A DNA stretch of 59,747 bases from Paludibacter sp. UBA5753 (GCA_002427615.1 DIFH01000149.1:7836-67582); one strand, 5' to 3'. Shown: positions 10,274 to 18,111, numbered from the stretch's first letter. Made by a program: numbers and translations. The notes: generated by a model not told the origin, from the sequence alone.

Positions 10274-10321
10274 CACCTAAAGATTGATATTTTTTGAATA
10301 TTTTGGATATATTCAAAAACG

Positions 10322-10357
10322 AAAAAGCCCGTAAATCATTGATTTTAAGGGCTTTTA
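10322..10357 (-). terminator. Terminator stranded from the tRNA-Ser gene
   Basis: AAAAGCCC (10323-10330) pairs with GGGCTTTT (10349-10356), with an inner AAATCA/TGATTT stem. In the unoccupied chromosome it would have followed the tRNA-Ser 3' end directly on the minus strand, so prophage insertion has separated it from the tRNA by 39 kb (inference). Confidence 0.65.
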
Positions 10358-10368
10358 CTGATTTTTGA

Positions 10369-10390
10369 TTTGCGGAGAGAGAGGGACTCA
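10369..10390. other. attL: duplicated tRNA-Ser 3' end
   Basis: TTTGCGGAGAGAGAGGGA (10369-10386) is identical to 49532-49549, the 3' end of the tRNA-Ser gene; after one mismatch TCA also matches. It marks the left prophage boundary. Confidence 0.92.
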
Positions 10391-10403
10391 TTTTGCAATA
10401 TGT

Positions 10404-10422
10404 AAAGTATTTAAAACGTTGT
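10404..10422 (+). repeat. attP inverted repeat, left copy
   Basis: AAAGTATTTAAAACGTTGT is the exact reverse complement of 49513-49531 at the other prophage end. In circular attP DNA the two copies would flank the core on either side and could be integrase or excisionase sites. Confidence 0.8.
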
Positions 10423-10463
10423 GTTTTAATACAAAAGAAAGCACTATTTTAGAACTAATTACT

Positions 10464-10489
10464 AAGTACTGCCGCAATACTGCCGCAGT
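10464..10489 (+). repeat. Putative integrase arm site, left (tandem CTGCCGCA)
   Basis: 26-bp sequence AAGTACTGCCGCA followed by ATACTGCCGCAGT; 24 of 26 bases match 49454-49479 in the same orientation. Both lie 55-80 bp inside the att cores. The paired CTGCCGCAG-like units fit arm-type integrase sites (inference). Confidence 0.65.
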
Positions 10490-10497
10490 TATTTTCT

Positions 10498-10920
10498 CTA
10501 TTTTTTCTTCAATTCCACCAGTGAGGAAGCCACCATAGAATTTCTACGGGAAAATTCAACTTCATTTTTTAAATTCTCGACTTGTTTTTCCAAATCTTGT
10601 TTTTGTTTTTCTAAATTATAATATAGTTTTTCTTGCTTCCTTATCAACTCCTCCTGAGTCGAAATTAATTTTCTATAAATGTCAATATCATTTCCTGTTT
10701 TAATCTCTTCTTTTGATGCGTTATGCCTCGAATCTGCAATTAGTTCAGATATGCTAACATTAAATAATTCAGCTAGTTTATCTAACGTTTTAAGGCTCAT
10801 ATTTTGATTTTCTATTGACTTTCTCAGCCCCATATCAGTAATTCCGGCATATTCATAAACATCCTTAATCTTTAGTTTTTTAGCCTCAGCCAACTTTCTG
10901 ATATTCGCAATATTATACAT
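10498..10920 (-). CDS. CI-like phage repressor with XRE helix-turn-helix
   Basis: Predicted lysogeny repressor, 140 residues from the chosen start MYNIANIRKL at 10920 (a start 10 codons further upstream is possible but would overlap the operator). The XRE-type HTH occupies residues 1-60 (AEAKKLKIKDVYEYAGITDMGLRKSI and LDKLAELFNVSISELI); residues 80-140 are a long Glu/Lys/Gln coiled coil (QEELIRKQEKLYYNLEKQ) probably for oligomerisation. There is no LexA-like peptidase domain, so induction should not go through RecA-driven self-cleavage. It is divergent from the cro-like gene at 11018 across the operator region. Confidence 0.85.
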   Translation of the reverse strand: MYNIANIRKLAEAKKLKIKDVYEYAGITDMGLRKSIENQNMSLKTLDKLAELFNVSISELIADSRHNASKEEIKTGNDIDIYRKLISTQEELIRKQEKLYYNLEKQKQDLEKQVENLKNEVEFSRRNSMVASSLVELKKK

Positions 10921-10950
10921 TTTCCTATAATTTATTTGAAAAAAAACCAT

Positions 10951-11017
10951 AATATAGTTTGTATAAATGAAAACTATATATTAGTTTTGTCATACCAAAT
11001 TAGTAATAAAAAACTAA
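10951..11017. promoter_or_regulatory. Lysogeny operator with early promoter
   Basis: Contains a textbook promoter toward the cro-like gene: TTTG at 10958-10961, 20 bp, then TAGTTTTG at 10982-10989. Four related half-sites overlap it: ATATAGTTT (10952-10960), AAACTATAT (10971-10979), TTAGTTTT (10981-10988) and AAAACTAA (11010-11017), forming two inverted pairs. They cover the -33 box, the -7 box and the start codon, as expected of repressor/Cro operators. Confidence 0.8.
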
Positions 11018-11242
11018 ATGAAAGCAACAAAAGAAGAAAAAATAATCATTTTAAAGTTTATCACTCATTATAAACTTCAAAACGATGGGAATAAAGAGAT
11101 GCTGCGATTGACATTTTTAGAAAGAACCGGGCTAACTCAAAATACTTTCTATTACAAGCTTCGACATAGAAGTTATAAGCGAAAAGAAATAGAAGTTTTA
11201 GTAGATTTACTTACTTTATTGAAAAAGAAACCTTTGAAATGA
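11018..11242 (+). CDS. Small Cro-like DNA-binding protein (predicted)
   Basis: 74-residue basic protein, first gene of the rightward early operon and divergent from the repressor. The middle (LTFLERTGLTQNTFYYKLRHRSYKRKEIEVLVDLL) has a helix-turn-helix-like pattern with the recognition helix TQNTFYYKLR. Position and size suggest the Cro role, but no strong family match is visible. Its stop overlaps the next start by 4 bp (ATGA), indicating translational coupling. Confidence 0.6.
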   Translation: MKATKEEKIIILKFITHYKLQNDGNKEMLRLTFLERTGLTQNTFYYKLRHRSYKRKEIEVLVDLLTLLKKKPLK

Positions 11243-11793
11243 AATTAAAAAATCTTGAATTTTCGGCACTCCCGGATGGTGAATTGGAAATTCGCCCAGA
11301 AGGTGAAATACCATATATATTAAAAGAGAGTCATTTCGACTTTAATAGCAGCTTCGTTGCTGTTATCCGCGATCGTTATCCACGAGCATACAAAAACCTT
11401 TGTAAACGCTATTTGGATAGTACCAAAAATAAACCTTATTACGAGTTCAGGATTACTTGTGGATTTATAAAATGTAACCTGGGCGCACATGATAATAAGT
11501 TTGATATAGATTCAGAAGGTAATTTTCACTTTGAATTTTGTCAATGCCCGCTAGCTGGCGAATGTAAGGAATGGAAAGAAACCTGTGAGCCTAAAGAGAA
11601 CACCGCCATTTCCGATGCTGAAATTCGCATACTTAGACTAATTGCTCAAGGAAAGAAAACAACCGAAATAGCTGAAGAACTCTATTTGAGTCCTAAGACG
11701 GTGGAAAATCACACTAACAATATGTTGCGTAAACTGAATGTACATAACAACGCAGCATTAGTTCAGTACTGGCACCAACACAATATGAAATAA
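11239..11793 (+). CDS. LuxR-type HTH regulator with N-terminal cysteine cluster
   Basis: 184 residues. The C-terminal 60 residues are a GerE/LuxR helix-turn-helix (ISDAEIRILRLIAQGKKTTE, LYLSPKTVENHTNNMLRKL, NVHNNAALVQYW). The middle holds cysteines in the pattern TCGFIKC, CQCPLAGEC, KETC, suggesting a metal-binding module instead of the usual receiver or acyl-homoserine-lactone domain. Second gene of the early operon, so it may act as an early or middle gene activator that senses metal or redox state (inference). The gene ends before a 208-bp gap. Confidence 0.75.
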   Translation: MKLKNLEFSALPDGELEIRPEGEIPYILKESHFDFNSSFVAVIRDRYPRAYKNLCKRYLDSTKNKPYYEFRITCGFIKCNLGAHDNKFDIDSEGNFHFEFCQCPLAGECKEWKETCEPKENTAISDAEIRILRLIAQGKKTTEIAEELYLSPKTVENHTNNMLRKLNVHNNAALVQYWHQHNMK

Positions 11794-12001
11794 GGCTTCC
11801 TGAAGCGACGGGAAGTATCGAATACAACATTTTAAATATTATCTCTCCAAAAACTCATATAAAAAGTAGTGAATTAAGACATAAAATCTAAAATTTATGT
11901 GATAGTAAATTTAAAACACCGAAAGTCTTTCGGGGTCAAAAAACAACTTCTTTTTATTATTAGCTTAATTTTTTATTATCAACTTAACAATTATTATTAT
12001 T
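11794..12001. promoter_or_regulatory. Gap with hairpin and conserved leader
   Basis: Holds a perfect palindromic hairpin CCGAAAG-T-CTTTCGG (about 11922-11936) and, just before the next gene, the leader motif TATCAACTTAACAA (11977-11990) also found before the genes at 17382 and, with two changes, at 18112, each time 10-12 nt upstream of ATG. Confidence 0.5.
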
Positions 12002-12352
12002 ATGAAACAACAAGAGTATGATTCCTTGCTACAAGAAGTTATGACACAGATTAATGCAAAAGCAGCTATCGTATATTCTGATGATCAATCCCTGGTTAAT
12101 GACATTGAGGATTTAACATTAATTCAATTTAAAAGCCTTCCTGTTCACCCTGAAACAATCAAGACATTGAAAGGGATCAAAGGCTTTTCGGTATATCTAA
12201 ATCAGAGAGGATTAAAAGAATTGGATGATATAACATTTATTACAAATTCACTACATGATTTAGATGCATGTCTTAAAGATGGTCTTAAACCATGGTTTTC
12301 TCCTAGATTGCTCATATTTGTAGATTATAAAGGAGAGGAAAACGCAAAATGA
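12002..12352 (+). CDS. Early phage protein, unknown
   Basis: 116 residues, mixed alpha/beta, no recognised family. It opens a run of small genes with short gaps or overlaps. The leader motif TATCAACTTAACAA precedes the start by 11 nt. Acidic (DDQSLVNDIEDLT) and without membrane or signal segment. Overlaps the next gene by 4 bp. Confidence 0.7.
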   Translation: MKQQEYDSLLQEVMTQINAKAAIVYSDDQSLVNDIEDLTLIQFKSLPVHPETIKTLKGIKGFSVYLNQRGLKELDDITFITNSLHDLDACLKDGLKPWFSPRLLIFVDYKGEENAK

Positions 12353-12549
12353 AAACAACAATTAAACTCATGGAAAAACTCCAAGAACACTTGGAAGAAC
12401 TTGTTTCAAAACGAGAAGAGAAATTCGATAATTTCTCAGAAAAATGGCAAGATTCTGAAAAAGGAGAAGCTTTTAATGAGAAAACTGAAAGACTTCAGGA
12501 AATACTGGATGAAGTAATTGATTGGCAAATGGAATTAGGGGAGGAATAA
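12349..12549 (+). CDS. Small coiled-coil early protein
   Basis: 66 residues, almost wholly charged helix (LEELVSKREEKFDNFSEKWQ and LQEILDEVIDWQMELGEE). Common architecture among phage early accessory proteins; no function can be assigned. Start codon overlaps the preceding stop (ATGA), so it is probably translated by coupling. Confidence 0.65.
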   Translation: MKTTIKLMEKLQEHLEELVSKREEKFDNFSEKWQDSEKGEAFNEKTERLQEILDEVIDWQMELGEE

Positions 12550-12550
12550 T

Positions 12551-12832
12551 ATGTATAAGGAAGAAAACAAAACCCCACAACCACAACCAATAACACTTGC
12601 AGAATTCGTATCAGGGGTAGAATTCTATCATTCTCCGAAATTTAAGCCATTTGATGATATAGATACATACCATCGGACGAGAGGAGGATATATTGTTGAC
12701 AAATACGGAAATTTATATTGCTCAATTCAATATATCGACAACGAAGGATTTTCATGTATTCATTACATATTCGGACACCCGAATGAATTTAAAGTTTTAT
12801 TTAAAAATTGTTTCAAACTACCAAATCAATAA
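12551..12832 (+). CDS. Early phage protein, unknown
   Basis: 93 residues starting MYKEENKTPQ. A central region HRTRGGYIVDKYGNLYCSIQYIDNEGFSCIHYIFGHPNEF looks like a compact beta domain. No family recognised. One base separates it from the gene before and three from the next. Confidence 0.65.
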   Translation: MYKEENKTPQPQPITLAEFVSGVEFYHSPKFKPFDDIDTYHRTRGGYIVDKYGNLYCSIQYIDNEGFSCIHYIFGHPNEFKVLFKNCFKLPNQ

Positions 12833-12835
12833 ATT

Positions 12836-13102
12836 ATGTCACAAAATCAAGTACAAATATACGTCAGCTCAAGCAAGCGACAAGTAACGGTGCAAGTGCC
12901 GGTAAAAGACTCGTTACACGGCTCTATGTTTGCCGACAGACTCGATAAACTTCCATACCTGAAATCATTCGACCGCACTTATAATGCACCCATGATAGAG
13001 GTAAAATGCTATACCATTTATCAAAAATTCTCTATCGAGCAGTTGCATGCAGATTTAGATAACATGTCGGACCTTATAAATTTACCAGATGAAGCAAATT
13101 AA
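12836..13102 (+). CDS. Early phage protein, unknown
   Basis: 88 residues (MSQNQVQIYVSSSKRQVTVQ), beginning with alternating beta-strand-like residues and ending in a helix (SIEQLHADLDNMSDLINLP). No family recognised. Overlaps the next gene by 14 bp. Confidence 0.65.
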   Translation: MSQNQVQIYVSSSKRQVTVQVPVKDSLHGSMFADRLDKLPYLKSFDRTYNAPMIEVKCYTIYQKFSIEQLHADLDNMSDLINLPDEAN

Positions 13103-13595
13103 AAGATTTACCGGATTTACACCAAAATTCGAAGACGACAAAATAAATCTTGTTTTTAACAAAGTAGGACTGACCATGGTTAATAAATTTCCGGAACTGT
13201 GGGAACTCAATGAAGCCGGCACACGGTTGATCAATAAAAAAGACACCAACCAACAGGTTATATTGGCGAACATTCAACCGCACAAAGTAGGCGAACTGGC
13301 ACAATGGGCCGAAAAATGCGAAGTGCGCATTGCTCAAGTAAAACTAATCCGATTATCTGACATGACAGACGAACTGGCCGTAAGAACCGGAATCGAACAA
13401 CAAAGCCCTGGTGTTTGGAAACATTATTCGCCTGAAAAGTTCTACCCTAAAAAAGTGCTGAAGACACAAGACCCTGGCTTTCCTAACTTTAATACTGCAA
13501 CAGGGAGCTTTCACTCACTTTGGTGCAAAGAGTATGATTTACTGGAGATATATGTTAACCCCTGGATATGGCAATTTACTTTTAAAAAGATATAG
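13089..13595 (+). CDS. Phage protein with ASCH-like C-terminus
   Basis: 168 residues. The end, GSFHSLWCKEYDLLEIYVNPWIWQFTFKKI, carries the typical 'SLW...NPWVW.F.KI' signature of small RNA-binding-like ASCH/PUA-type domains frequent in phage early regions. The first 100 residues show a different fold with NKVGLTMVNKFPELWELNEAG. Function unknown; possibly nucleic-acid or modified-nucleoside binding. Confidence 0.6.
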   Translation: MKQIKRFTGFTPKFEDDKINLVFNKVGLTMVNKFPELWELNEAGTRLINKKDTNQQVILANIQPHKVGELAQWAEKCEVRIAQVKLIRLSDMTDELAVRTGIEQQSPGVWKHYSPEKFYPKKVLKTQDPGFPNFNTATGSFHSLWCKEYDLLEIYVNPWIWQFTFKKI

Positions 13596-13597
13596 TT

Positions 13598-13813
13598 ATG
13601 AAAACGTATAGAATTCAACACCCAGCAACAAAAACTGACTTCCTAACACCCGATTTTACCGATGTGTGGAACGAGACCGATAAACTACCAGATGGTGAAA
13701 CTCTATCAATAACGGTGCAAGAAATGACCGCTAAAGAGTTTGAAGATACTGTCCGCGAGCGTGGTATTTTAAATTTATCAATCTATAATCCCTGGAAAGA
13801 TGGAAGCGAGTAA
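13598..13813 (+). CDS. Small early protein, unknown
   Basis: 71 residues (MKTYRIQHPATKTDFLTPDF) with acidic composition. Shares 14 bp with the next gene in another frame, as expected in a compact early operon. No family recognised. Confidence 0.6.
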   Translation: MKTYRIQHPATKTDFLTPDFTDVWNETDKLPDGETLSITVQEMTAKEFEDTVRERGILNLSIYNPWKDGSE

Positions 13814-13985
13814 ATTAATAAAGGGAAAAACATACCAATTTTACGAACCTTGCACCGGTAAAACCGAACAGGTAACTTATAATCGCGAGACCATTAATCA
13901 TTTTGTGTTTATTGGCGAAACTGAAGAAAAGTGGATTTGCGCCACAACTTTAAAAACAAACATTTCTGAACTAAAGAGTTTATGA
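13800..13985 (+). CDS. Small early protein, unknown
   Basis: 61 residues (MEASKLIKGKTYQFYEPCTGKTEQVTYNRE), predicted small beta-barrel resembling SH3-like folds; two cysteines. Overlaps both neighbours (14 bp upstream, 4 bp downstream). Confidence 0.6.
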   Translation: MEASKLIKGKTYQFYEPCTGKTEQVTYNRETINHFVFIGETEEKWICATTLKTNISELKSL

Positions 13986-14185
13986 AAAATAGACAGAAGC
14001 TGGAAACTAAGCAAGATAAAAAGCAACGCTACAACTTGCATTATAAATTGCGAAAACATGGCTATACAATTAGATTGAAGGATAGGCATATTATCCGACC
14101 GGAAACAACAACAACAACGACCATTCGTTGGGAAAAGATACTAACCACTCATGACCACTATTCAATAAGCGAAGCATTATTATGA
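13982..14185 (+). CDS. Small basic early protein, unknown
   Basis: 67 residues, strongly basic at the N-terminus (MKNRQKLETKQDKKQRYNLHYKLRKHGYTIRLKDRHI) and therefore possibly nucleic-acid binding. Start and stop overlap neighbours by 4 bp each. Confidence 0.6.
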   Translation: MKNRQKLETKQDKKQRYNLHYKLRKHGYTIRLKDRHIIRPETTTTTTIRWEKILTTHDHYSISEALL

Positions 14186-14649
14186 AAGCAACCTGGGAAA
14201 AAGTATGGAAGCAACTCGACAAGACAGAAGCCGCCCTGAATGACTTTCTTATCAATGGCGGACTGTCAAGCATTGCCCTCACAAAATCGAAAGCCTTCAT
14301 TAAAGAATGGAACGCATATAAAAAACAAGTAAACGAGTTCGATAACTTCATAACGCCTGTAGAACCGTGCGAAATTAAATTTCCATTCCGATCGGAAGCA
14401 ATGACAGAAATGTGGAAGCGGTGGAAAAATTACCTGGGCGAACAACACGGCCAATCGATGGGAACACATTCCGAACAGGCTGCACTGGAGCAATTGATGG
14501 AATATACCAAAGGTGATGAAGAAAAAGCGGTGAAGTTTCTGAGGTATGCAATGGCTAATCGATATCGCAATTTCTTTGCTATTGAAGAAAAGGACACCAA
14601 ACAGCCTGCTAAAGATGAACCACCAGGGAAAGGGAGTGCTTATGGATAA
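14182..14649 (+). CDS. Predicted replication-associated helical protein
   Basis: 155 residues. The second half (FPFRSEAMTEMWKRWKNYLGEQHG, TKGDEEKAVKFLRYAMANRYRNFF) is a helical domain like that in Bacteroidetes phage replication accessory proteins (DUF7833-like, tentative). It precedes the DnaC-like ATPase gene by 72 bp, which supports a replication role. The C-terminus is a short flexible Lys/Pro tail. Confidence 0.5.
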   Translation: MKATWEKVWKQLDKTEAALNDFLINGGLSSIALTKSKAFIKEWNAYKKQVNEFDNFITPVEPCEIKFPFRSEAMTEMWKRWKNYLGEQHGQSMGTHSEQAALEQLMEYTKGDEEKAVKFLRYAMANRYRNFFAIEEKDTKQPAKDEPPGKGSAYG

Positions 14650-14721
14650 TGATAAGGTTTTTGATAAACAGATACTATATACATTTTTAGCATTTTTATT
14701 AATGTTTTTAATTTACTCTTT

Positions 14722-15399
14722 ATGAAAATAGACGAAATACTTGAGAAAGCGGAAGCCGAACGCTTACGAGAATACCGCAAAATTGCAACAATACGCCAGG
14801 ACGTTTCGTGTGAAAACTTTAAACACCTTTTTTTCATTCGTGCTAACCAAACGCTGGTAAACGATCACAAGAGTCTGGATACATTTCAGGTAGATGAGTT
14901 TAACCGCGATGTGCTTAACCTGCTATACTTCTACGTTGCCCGAACCAATCCGGAAAAAATAAACAGTCTGATTGGGATTGTTCTTGCCGGCGCTTATGGA
15001 TGCGGAAAGTCGGTTATGATGTCAGCTTTTTGCAAAGTGCTTTTCGACCTGGAGTTTGTGAAAGAGAAAGTTATCGAAATTCATGCCATTGAGCTGGCCG
15101 AAGAAATAAGACTAAAAGGAGTAATTCCGTTCGCCAGGGTGCCATTATTGATTCAGGATATGGGCAAAGAGAATAATTTGCTAAACAACTGGGGAACAAA
15201 AATAAATCCGATATCAAATTTACTTGCACTTCGTTCAGAATATGGATCGTTGACGTTCGGATCAACAAATATGGACTTGGACGGAATTAAGGAACAATAC
15301 GAAGAATACATTTCGAAACGATTTGACGAACATGTAAATCGAATCTTCTTACCTGGTAAAAGCCGTAGACCTGATTATTCACTCAATCAACCTAAATAA
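14722..15399 (+). CDS. DnaC-like AAA+ ATPase, replicative helicase loader
   Basis: 225 residues. Walker A VLAGAYGCGKSVMM (about residues 88-101), Walker B-like region PLLIQDMGKE, and FGSTNMDLDGI / YISKRFDEHVNRIFLPG matching the sensor and arginine-finger region of DnaC-type loaders. Expected role: loading a helicase at the phage origin or at forks. It follows the small helical replication protein and precedes the VapE-like helicase at 16123, forming a replication module. The N-terminal helix-rich 60 residues probably contact the partner. Confidence 0.75.
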   Translation: MKIDEILEKAEAERLREYRKIATIRQDVSCENFKHLFFIRANQTLVNDHKSLDTFQVDEFNRDVLNLLYFYVARTNPEKINSLIGIVLAGAYGCGKSVMMSAFCKVLFDLEFVKEKVIEIHAIELAEEIRLKGVIPFARVPLLIQDMGKENNLLNNWGTKINPISNLLALRSEYGSLTFGSTNMDLDGIKEQYEEYISKRFDEHVNRIFLPGKSRRPDYSLNQPK

Positions 15400-15400
15400 T

Positions 15401-15850
15401 ATGATACTTGGTTACAAAAAATGGTTTCCATGGAAATCACTCACAAATTTTGCTGTCAAAATTATTAAAGGACAGAAAAAGCATACCATACGCTACGATG
15501 TCAATAATCGTTGGGTTGCTGGAAGAATTATTCAACATGCTTACGGAGTTCGAACAAAGCAATATGATCACTTTGCAAATGGAGAATGCAAATCAACTCA
15601 AAGAATAAGAATTTTCCCTTCAGTAGGAGCAAATATAAATTATTCATACACAGGAATGTTCACGGATAAATTCTCTGGAATTGAATATGAATCACAATTT
15701 CAGGTTGAAGTCGATAGCAGAGTTTTAAACTTTATGGAAATTGATAAACTAGCCGCCAACGATGGTTTTGATTCAACTCACGATTTCTTTAAATGGTTTT
15801 TCAATGGTTTCGAAGGTAAAATTATTCACTTCACGGATTTAAAATACTAA
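15401..15850 (+). CDS. ASCH-domain-like phage protein
   Basis: 149 residues. The start ILGYKKWFPWKSLTNFAVKIIKGQKKHTIRYDVNNRW and later FANGECKSTQRIRI are characteristic of the small ASCH-like family common in Bacteroidetes prophages (the KKHTIR motif). ASCH domains relate to PUA folds and probably bind RNA or modified bases. Two bases after the DnaC-like gene, so co-expressed with replication genes. Confidence 0.65.
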   Translation: MILGYKKWFPWKSLTNFAVKIIKGQKKHTIRYDVNNRWVAGRIIQHAYGVRTKQYDHFANGECKSTQRIRIFPSVGANINYSYTGMFTDKFSGIEYESQFQVEVDSRVLNFMEIDKLAANDGFDSTHDFFKWFFNGFEGKIIHFTDLKY

Positions 15851-15854
15851 TATA

Positions 15855-16061
15855 ATGGCAAATATTCAAATTTCACAGGATAAGAATACAGTTACTTCAG
15901 ATAATAAAGTACATAAGTTCAACAATCGCGGCAACTGTCATACATGCAGCCTATTTAAGGAATGCTACGAGCTTCAGGTGCCTGTCGCCAATGATTTTCC
16001 ATTCGCTTGTGTATCTGAGAACCGAACGGACGGGAAATACGGCAACTTTCAATCGGAATAA
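15855..16061 (+). CDS. Small cysteine-containing protein
   Basis: 68 residues with a CHTCSLFKEC motif and a further cysteine 24 residues on (PFACVSEN), which could form a zinc or iron site. Function unknown. Five bases downstream of the ASCH-like gene. Confidence 0.6.
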   Translation: MANIQISQDKNTVTSDNKVHKFNNRGNCHTCSLFKECYELQVPVANDFPFACVSENRTDGKYGNFQSE

Positions 16062-16122
16062 AGCCTTTTTTCTATTCTCGTTGAACTGATCCTTTATTTT
16101 ATTTCTCCTTTAATTTGTCAGC

Positions 16123-17358
16123 ATGCCCCCACGTAAAAAAATTACAGATACGAAAGTTCCCGCCAGTTCAGGCGACAGAGTGAAGATTGTCGAAGATTTT
16201 CTTACGGAACATTATGAAATAAAAATCAACGTTTTCGATTCGTCCAAAACGATTATCGTAGCCAAGAACCCAGAGCTGTACGACCAGGCTCCAACTGAAA
16301 CGCTCATTTCGTTGCACATGGAACGCGAAAATATTCGTGGCTGCGATACCATTCTCCGGAAGATACTCAAATCAGGGTATCATATCACCACATTCAACCC
16401 TGTAACCGACTATATCAATAGTCTCGAAGGGGCATGGAAGGGCGAAAGCCATATCGATAAATTCTGTAAAAATATCATTGTTCGCGATTTTGGAGATAAA
16501 GACCCGGGATATTACCAGGAACGATTTGTTCGGATCATGAAAAAATGGATGGTAGCCAGCATTGCGTGTTCGTTGGGCGTAAAAGAAAACGATGCCATGC
16601 TTGGGTTTATTCATCCCAAAGAGGGAATAGGTAAAACCCGTATTCTAAAGTTCCTTGTACCAAAACCTTTGAGAGCCTATTATATCCAATCCAGCAAGGA
16701 AGATCGGTACTTCGATATCACAGCTGCTTTCACTCAGAATTTCATTGTCAACTTTGAAGAATTCAACGGAATCACGAAAAACAATGCTGAGCAGGTAAAA
16801 CAAACACTTTCGTCCACTGAGTTCGTAATGTCGAAACGCGACACTAATACAGTTCCACGCATTGGAAATGGTGCATTTACGACCAATAAAAATAAAGAGA
16901 TGGGAGGGTTCCTGCACCCGTCCATGGGCTATCGCCGGTGGGCATGTATAGAACTGGAGTCGATTAATTGGAAAAAATACATAGCCGAGGTTGATAATCA
17001 CCAAATGTGGGCTGAAGCAATGGTTCTTTTCAAAAATGCAGATTACGACTATATCTGGAACGAAAACGATTTCATTGAGTTCAAAAATTATAATAGCCGA
17101 TATATGATTGACACACAGGCTAACAAACTTATTAAAGAATACTACCGTATTCCGGAAGAAGGCGAAGAATCTAAACACATGCAACCGATTGAAATTATTC
17201 AGGAACTCCGCCGTACCCGCAGGTTGAACAGTGGAATGGTCAACGTTTCGGATGTTACCATTGGGATGGCGCTTAGCTCCATGGGCTTTGAGCATAAAAT
17301 GAAAAAAGTAGATGGAAAGCCACGCTATGGATATCAGGTTATACAATTATTTGAATAA
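16123..17358 (+). CDS. VapE/SF3-like phage replication helicase
   Basis: 411 residues. Contains a P-loop FIHPKEGIGKTRIL (about residues 164-177), the Walker B-like FIVNFEEFNGI, and TEFVMSKRDTNTVPRIGNGAF..TNKNKEMGGFL, the arrangement of virulence-associated E (VapE) and related superfamily 3 helicases. No N-terminal primase domain is evident, so it probably acts as helicase with a host primase. The basic N-terminus MPPRKKITDTK is likely unstructured. TTAATTTG at 16110-16117 just upstream resembles the -7-like box seen at late promoters, without the T-run. Confidence 0.8.
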   Translation: MPPRKKITDTKVPASSGDRVKIVEDFLTEHYEIKINVFDSSKTIIVAKNPELYDQAPTETLISLHMERENIRGCDTILRKILKSGYHITTFNPVTDYINSLEGAWKGESHIDKFCKNIIVRDFGDKDPGYYQERFVRIMKKWMVASIACSLGVKENDAMLGFIHPKEGIGKTRILKFLVPKPLRAYYIQSSKEDRYFDITAAFTQNFIVNFEEFNGITKNNAEQVKQTLSSTEFVMSKRDTNTVPRIGNGAFTTNKNKEMGGFLHPSMGYRRWACIELESINWKKYIAEVDNHQMWAEAMVLFKNADYDYIWNENDFIEFKNYNSRYMIDTQANKLIKEYYRIPEEGEESKHMQPIEIIQELRRTRRLNSGMVNVSDVTIGMALSSMGFEHKMKKVDGKPRYGYQVIQLFE

Positions 17359-17381
17359 TATCAACTTAACAACAAAACATT

Positions 17382-17621
17382 ATGAAATTCGCAAAATTAT
17401 TTGATTTAGAAGATGGTGAACAAGTTCTATTAACTGTAGAATATGACGACGAAAAAGACCAATACGAATTAGTTTTTAAAACTGATTTTGACGGTGCAAC
17501 TGCAAGTATGAAATTGGGATATAAAGAAGAATCAATGGCTCTAGAATCAATGGAAAAAGTTGAATTAGAGCGTGCACAGGAATTAAGGAGTAGTATGTCA
17601 AAACATTTTATTACATTTTAA
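17382..17621 (+). CDS. Small acidic phage protein, unknown
   Basis: 79 residues (MKFAKLFDLEDGEQVLLTVEYDD), acidic, with beta strands followed by a helix. Preceded by TATCAACTTAACAA (17359-17372), the same leader as at 11977, ending 9 nt before ATG. Function unknown; it sits just before the Tad2-like gene, a common place for anti-defence proteins. Confidence 0.65.
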   Translation: MKFAKLFDLEDGEQVLLTVEYDDEKDQYELVFKTDFDGATASMKLGYKEESMALESMEKVELERAQELRSSMSKHFITF

Positions 17622-17670
17622 CAACAAAATAACGCCTTGGATGGGCATCGTAAAATCCATTGATTGCAAT

Positions 17671-18024
17671 ATGAATAAAATTAGTTTAGTTCCATTTGGA
17701 ACTGCTTTAGAAGCCTTAAAACAAGGTAAAAGAGTAACTCGTGATGGATGGAGTGGTAGGTATATATTTGTTTTTATGCGCCCTGCCGATGAAATTAATA
17801 TTGAAACGGTAGTTGATAAAATAAAATCTCTGCCACAAAGCGTAAAGGACTATTATCTGCAGGACATTATTAATGAAAACGGAGAAAGACTTCATGTAGA
17901 AGAAGATGACACGGTTAAGTTTACGGCTTATCTCTGTATGAAAGCAGCTAACGGAACAATTGTAAACGGCTGGTTGGCTTCTCCAACTGATATGCTATCA
18001 GATGACTGGATAATCTTAGACTAA
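17671..18024 (+). CDS. DUF2829 / Tad2-like Thoeris anti-defence protein
   Basis: 117 residues from the preferred start MNKISLVPFGTAL; an in-frame start 10 codons upstream is less likely. The sequence follows the DUF2829 pattern: FGTALEALKQGKRVTRDGW near the N-terminus, IFVFMRPAD, and the C-terminal FTAYLCMKAANG and VNGWLASPTDMLSDDWII. Tad2 proteins of this family form tetramers that sequester signalling cyclic ADP-ribose variants and thereby silence Thoeris immunity (established for some members). That this copy does so is inference. It ends before a terminator. Confidence 0.85.
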   Translation: MNKISLVPFGTALEALKQGKRVTRDGWSGRYIFVFMRPADEINIETVVDKIKSLPQSVKDYYLQDIINENGERLHVEEDDTVKFTAYLCMKAANGTIVNGWLASPTDMLSDDWIILD

Positions 18025-18039
18025 AATTCTATAACGAAC

Positions 18040-18072
18040 CTGGCAATGAGAGCCGTTTATTGCCAGTTTTGT
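18040..18072 (+). terminator. Terminator after the Tad2-like gene
   Basis: CTGGCAAT (18040-18047) pairs with ATTGCCAG (18059-18066), followed by TTTTGTT. Confidence 0.8.
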
Positions 18073-18111
18073 TATACTCTTTCAAAAAAATCAAGTTAAC
18101 AATAAATTATC

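Noticed and set aside
16645..17346. 233-codon minus-strand frame opposite the VapE-like gene
   Set aside because: No domain features; opposite-frame shadow of a well-supported helicase.
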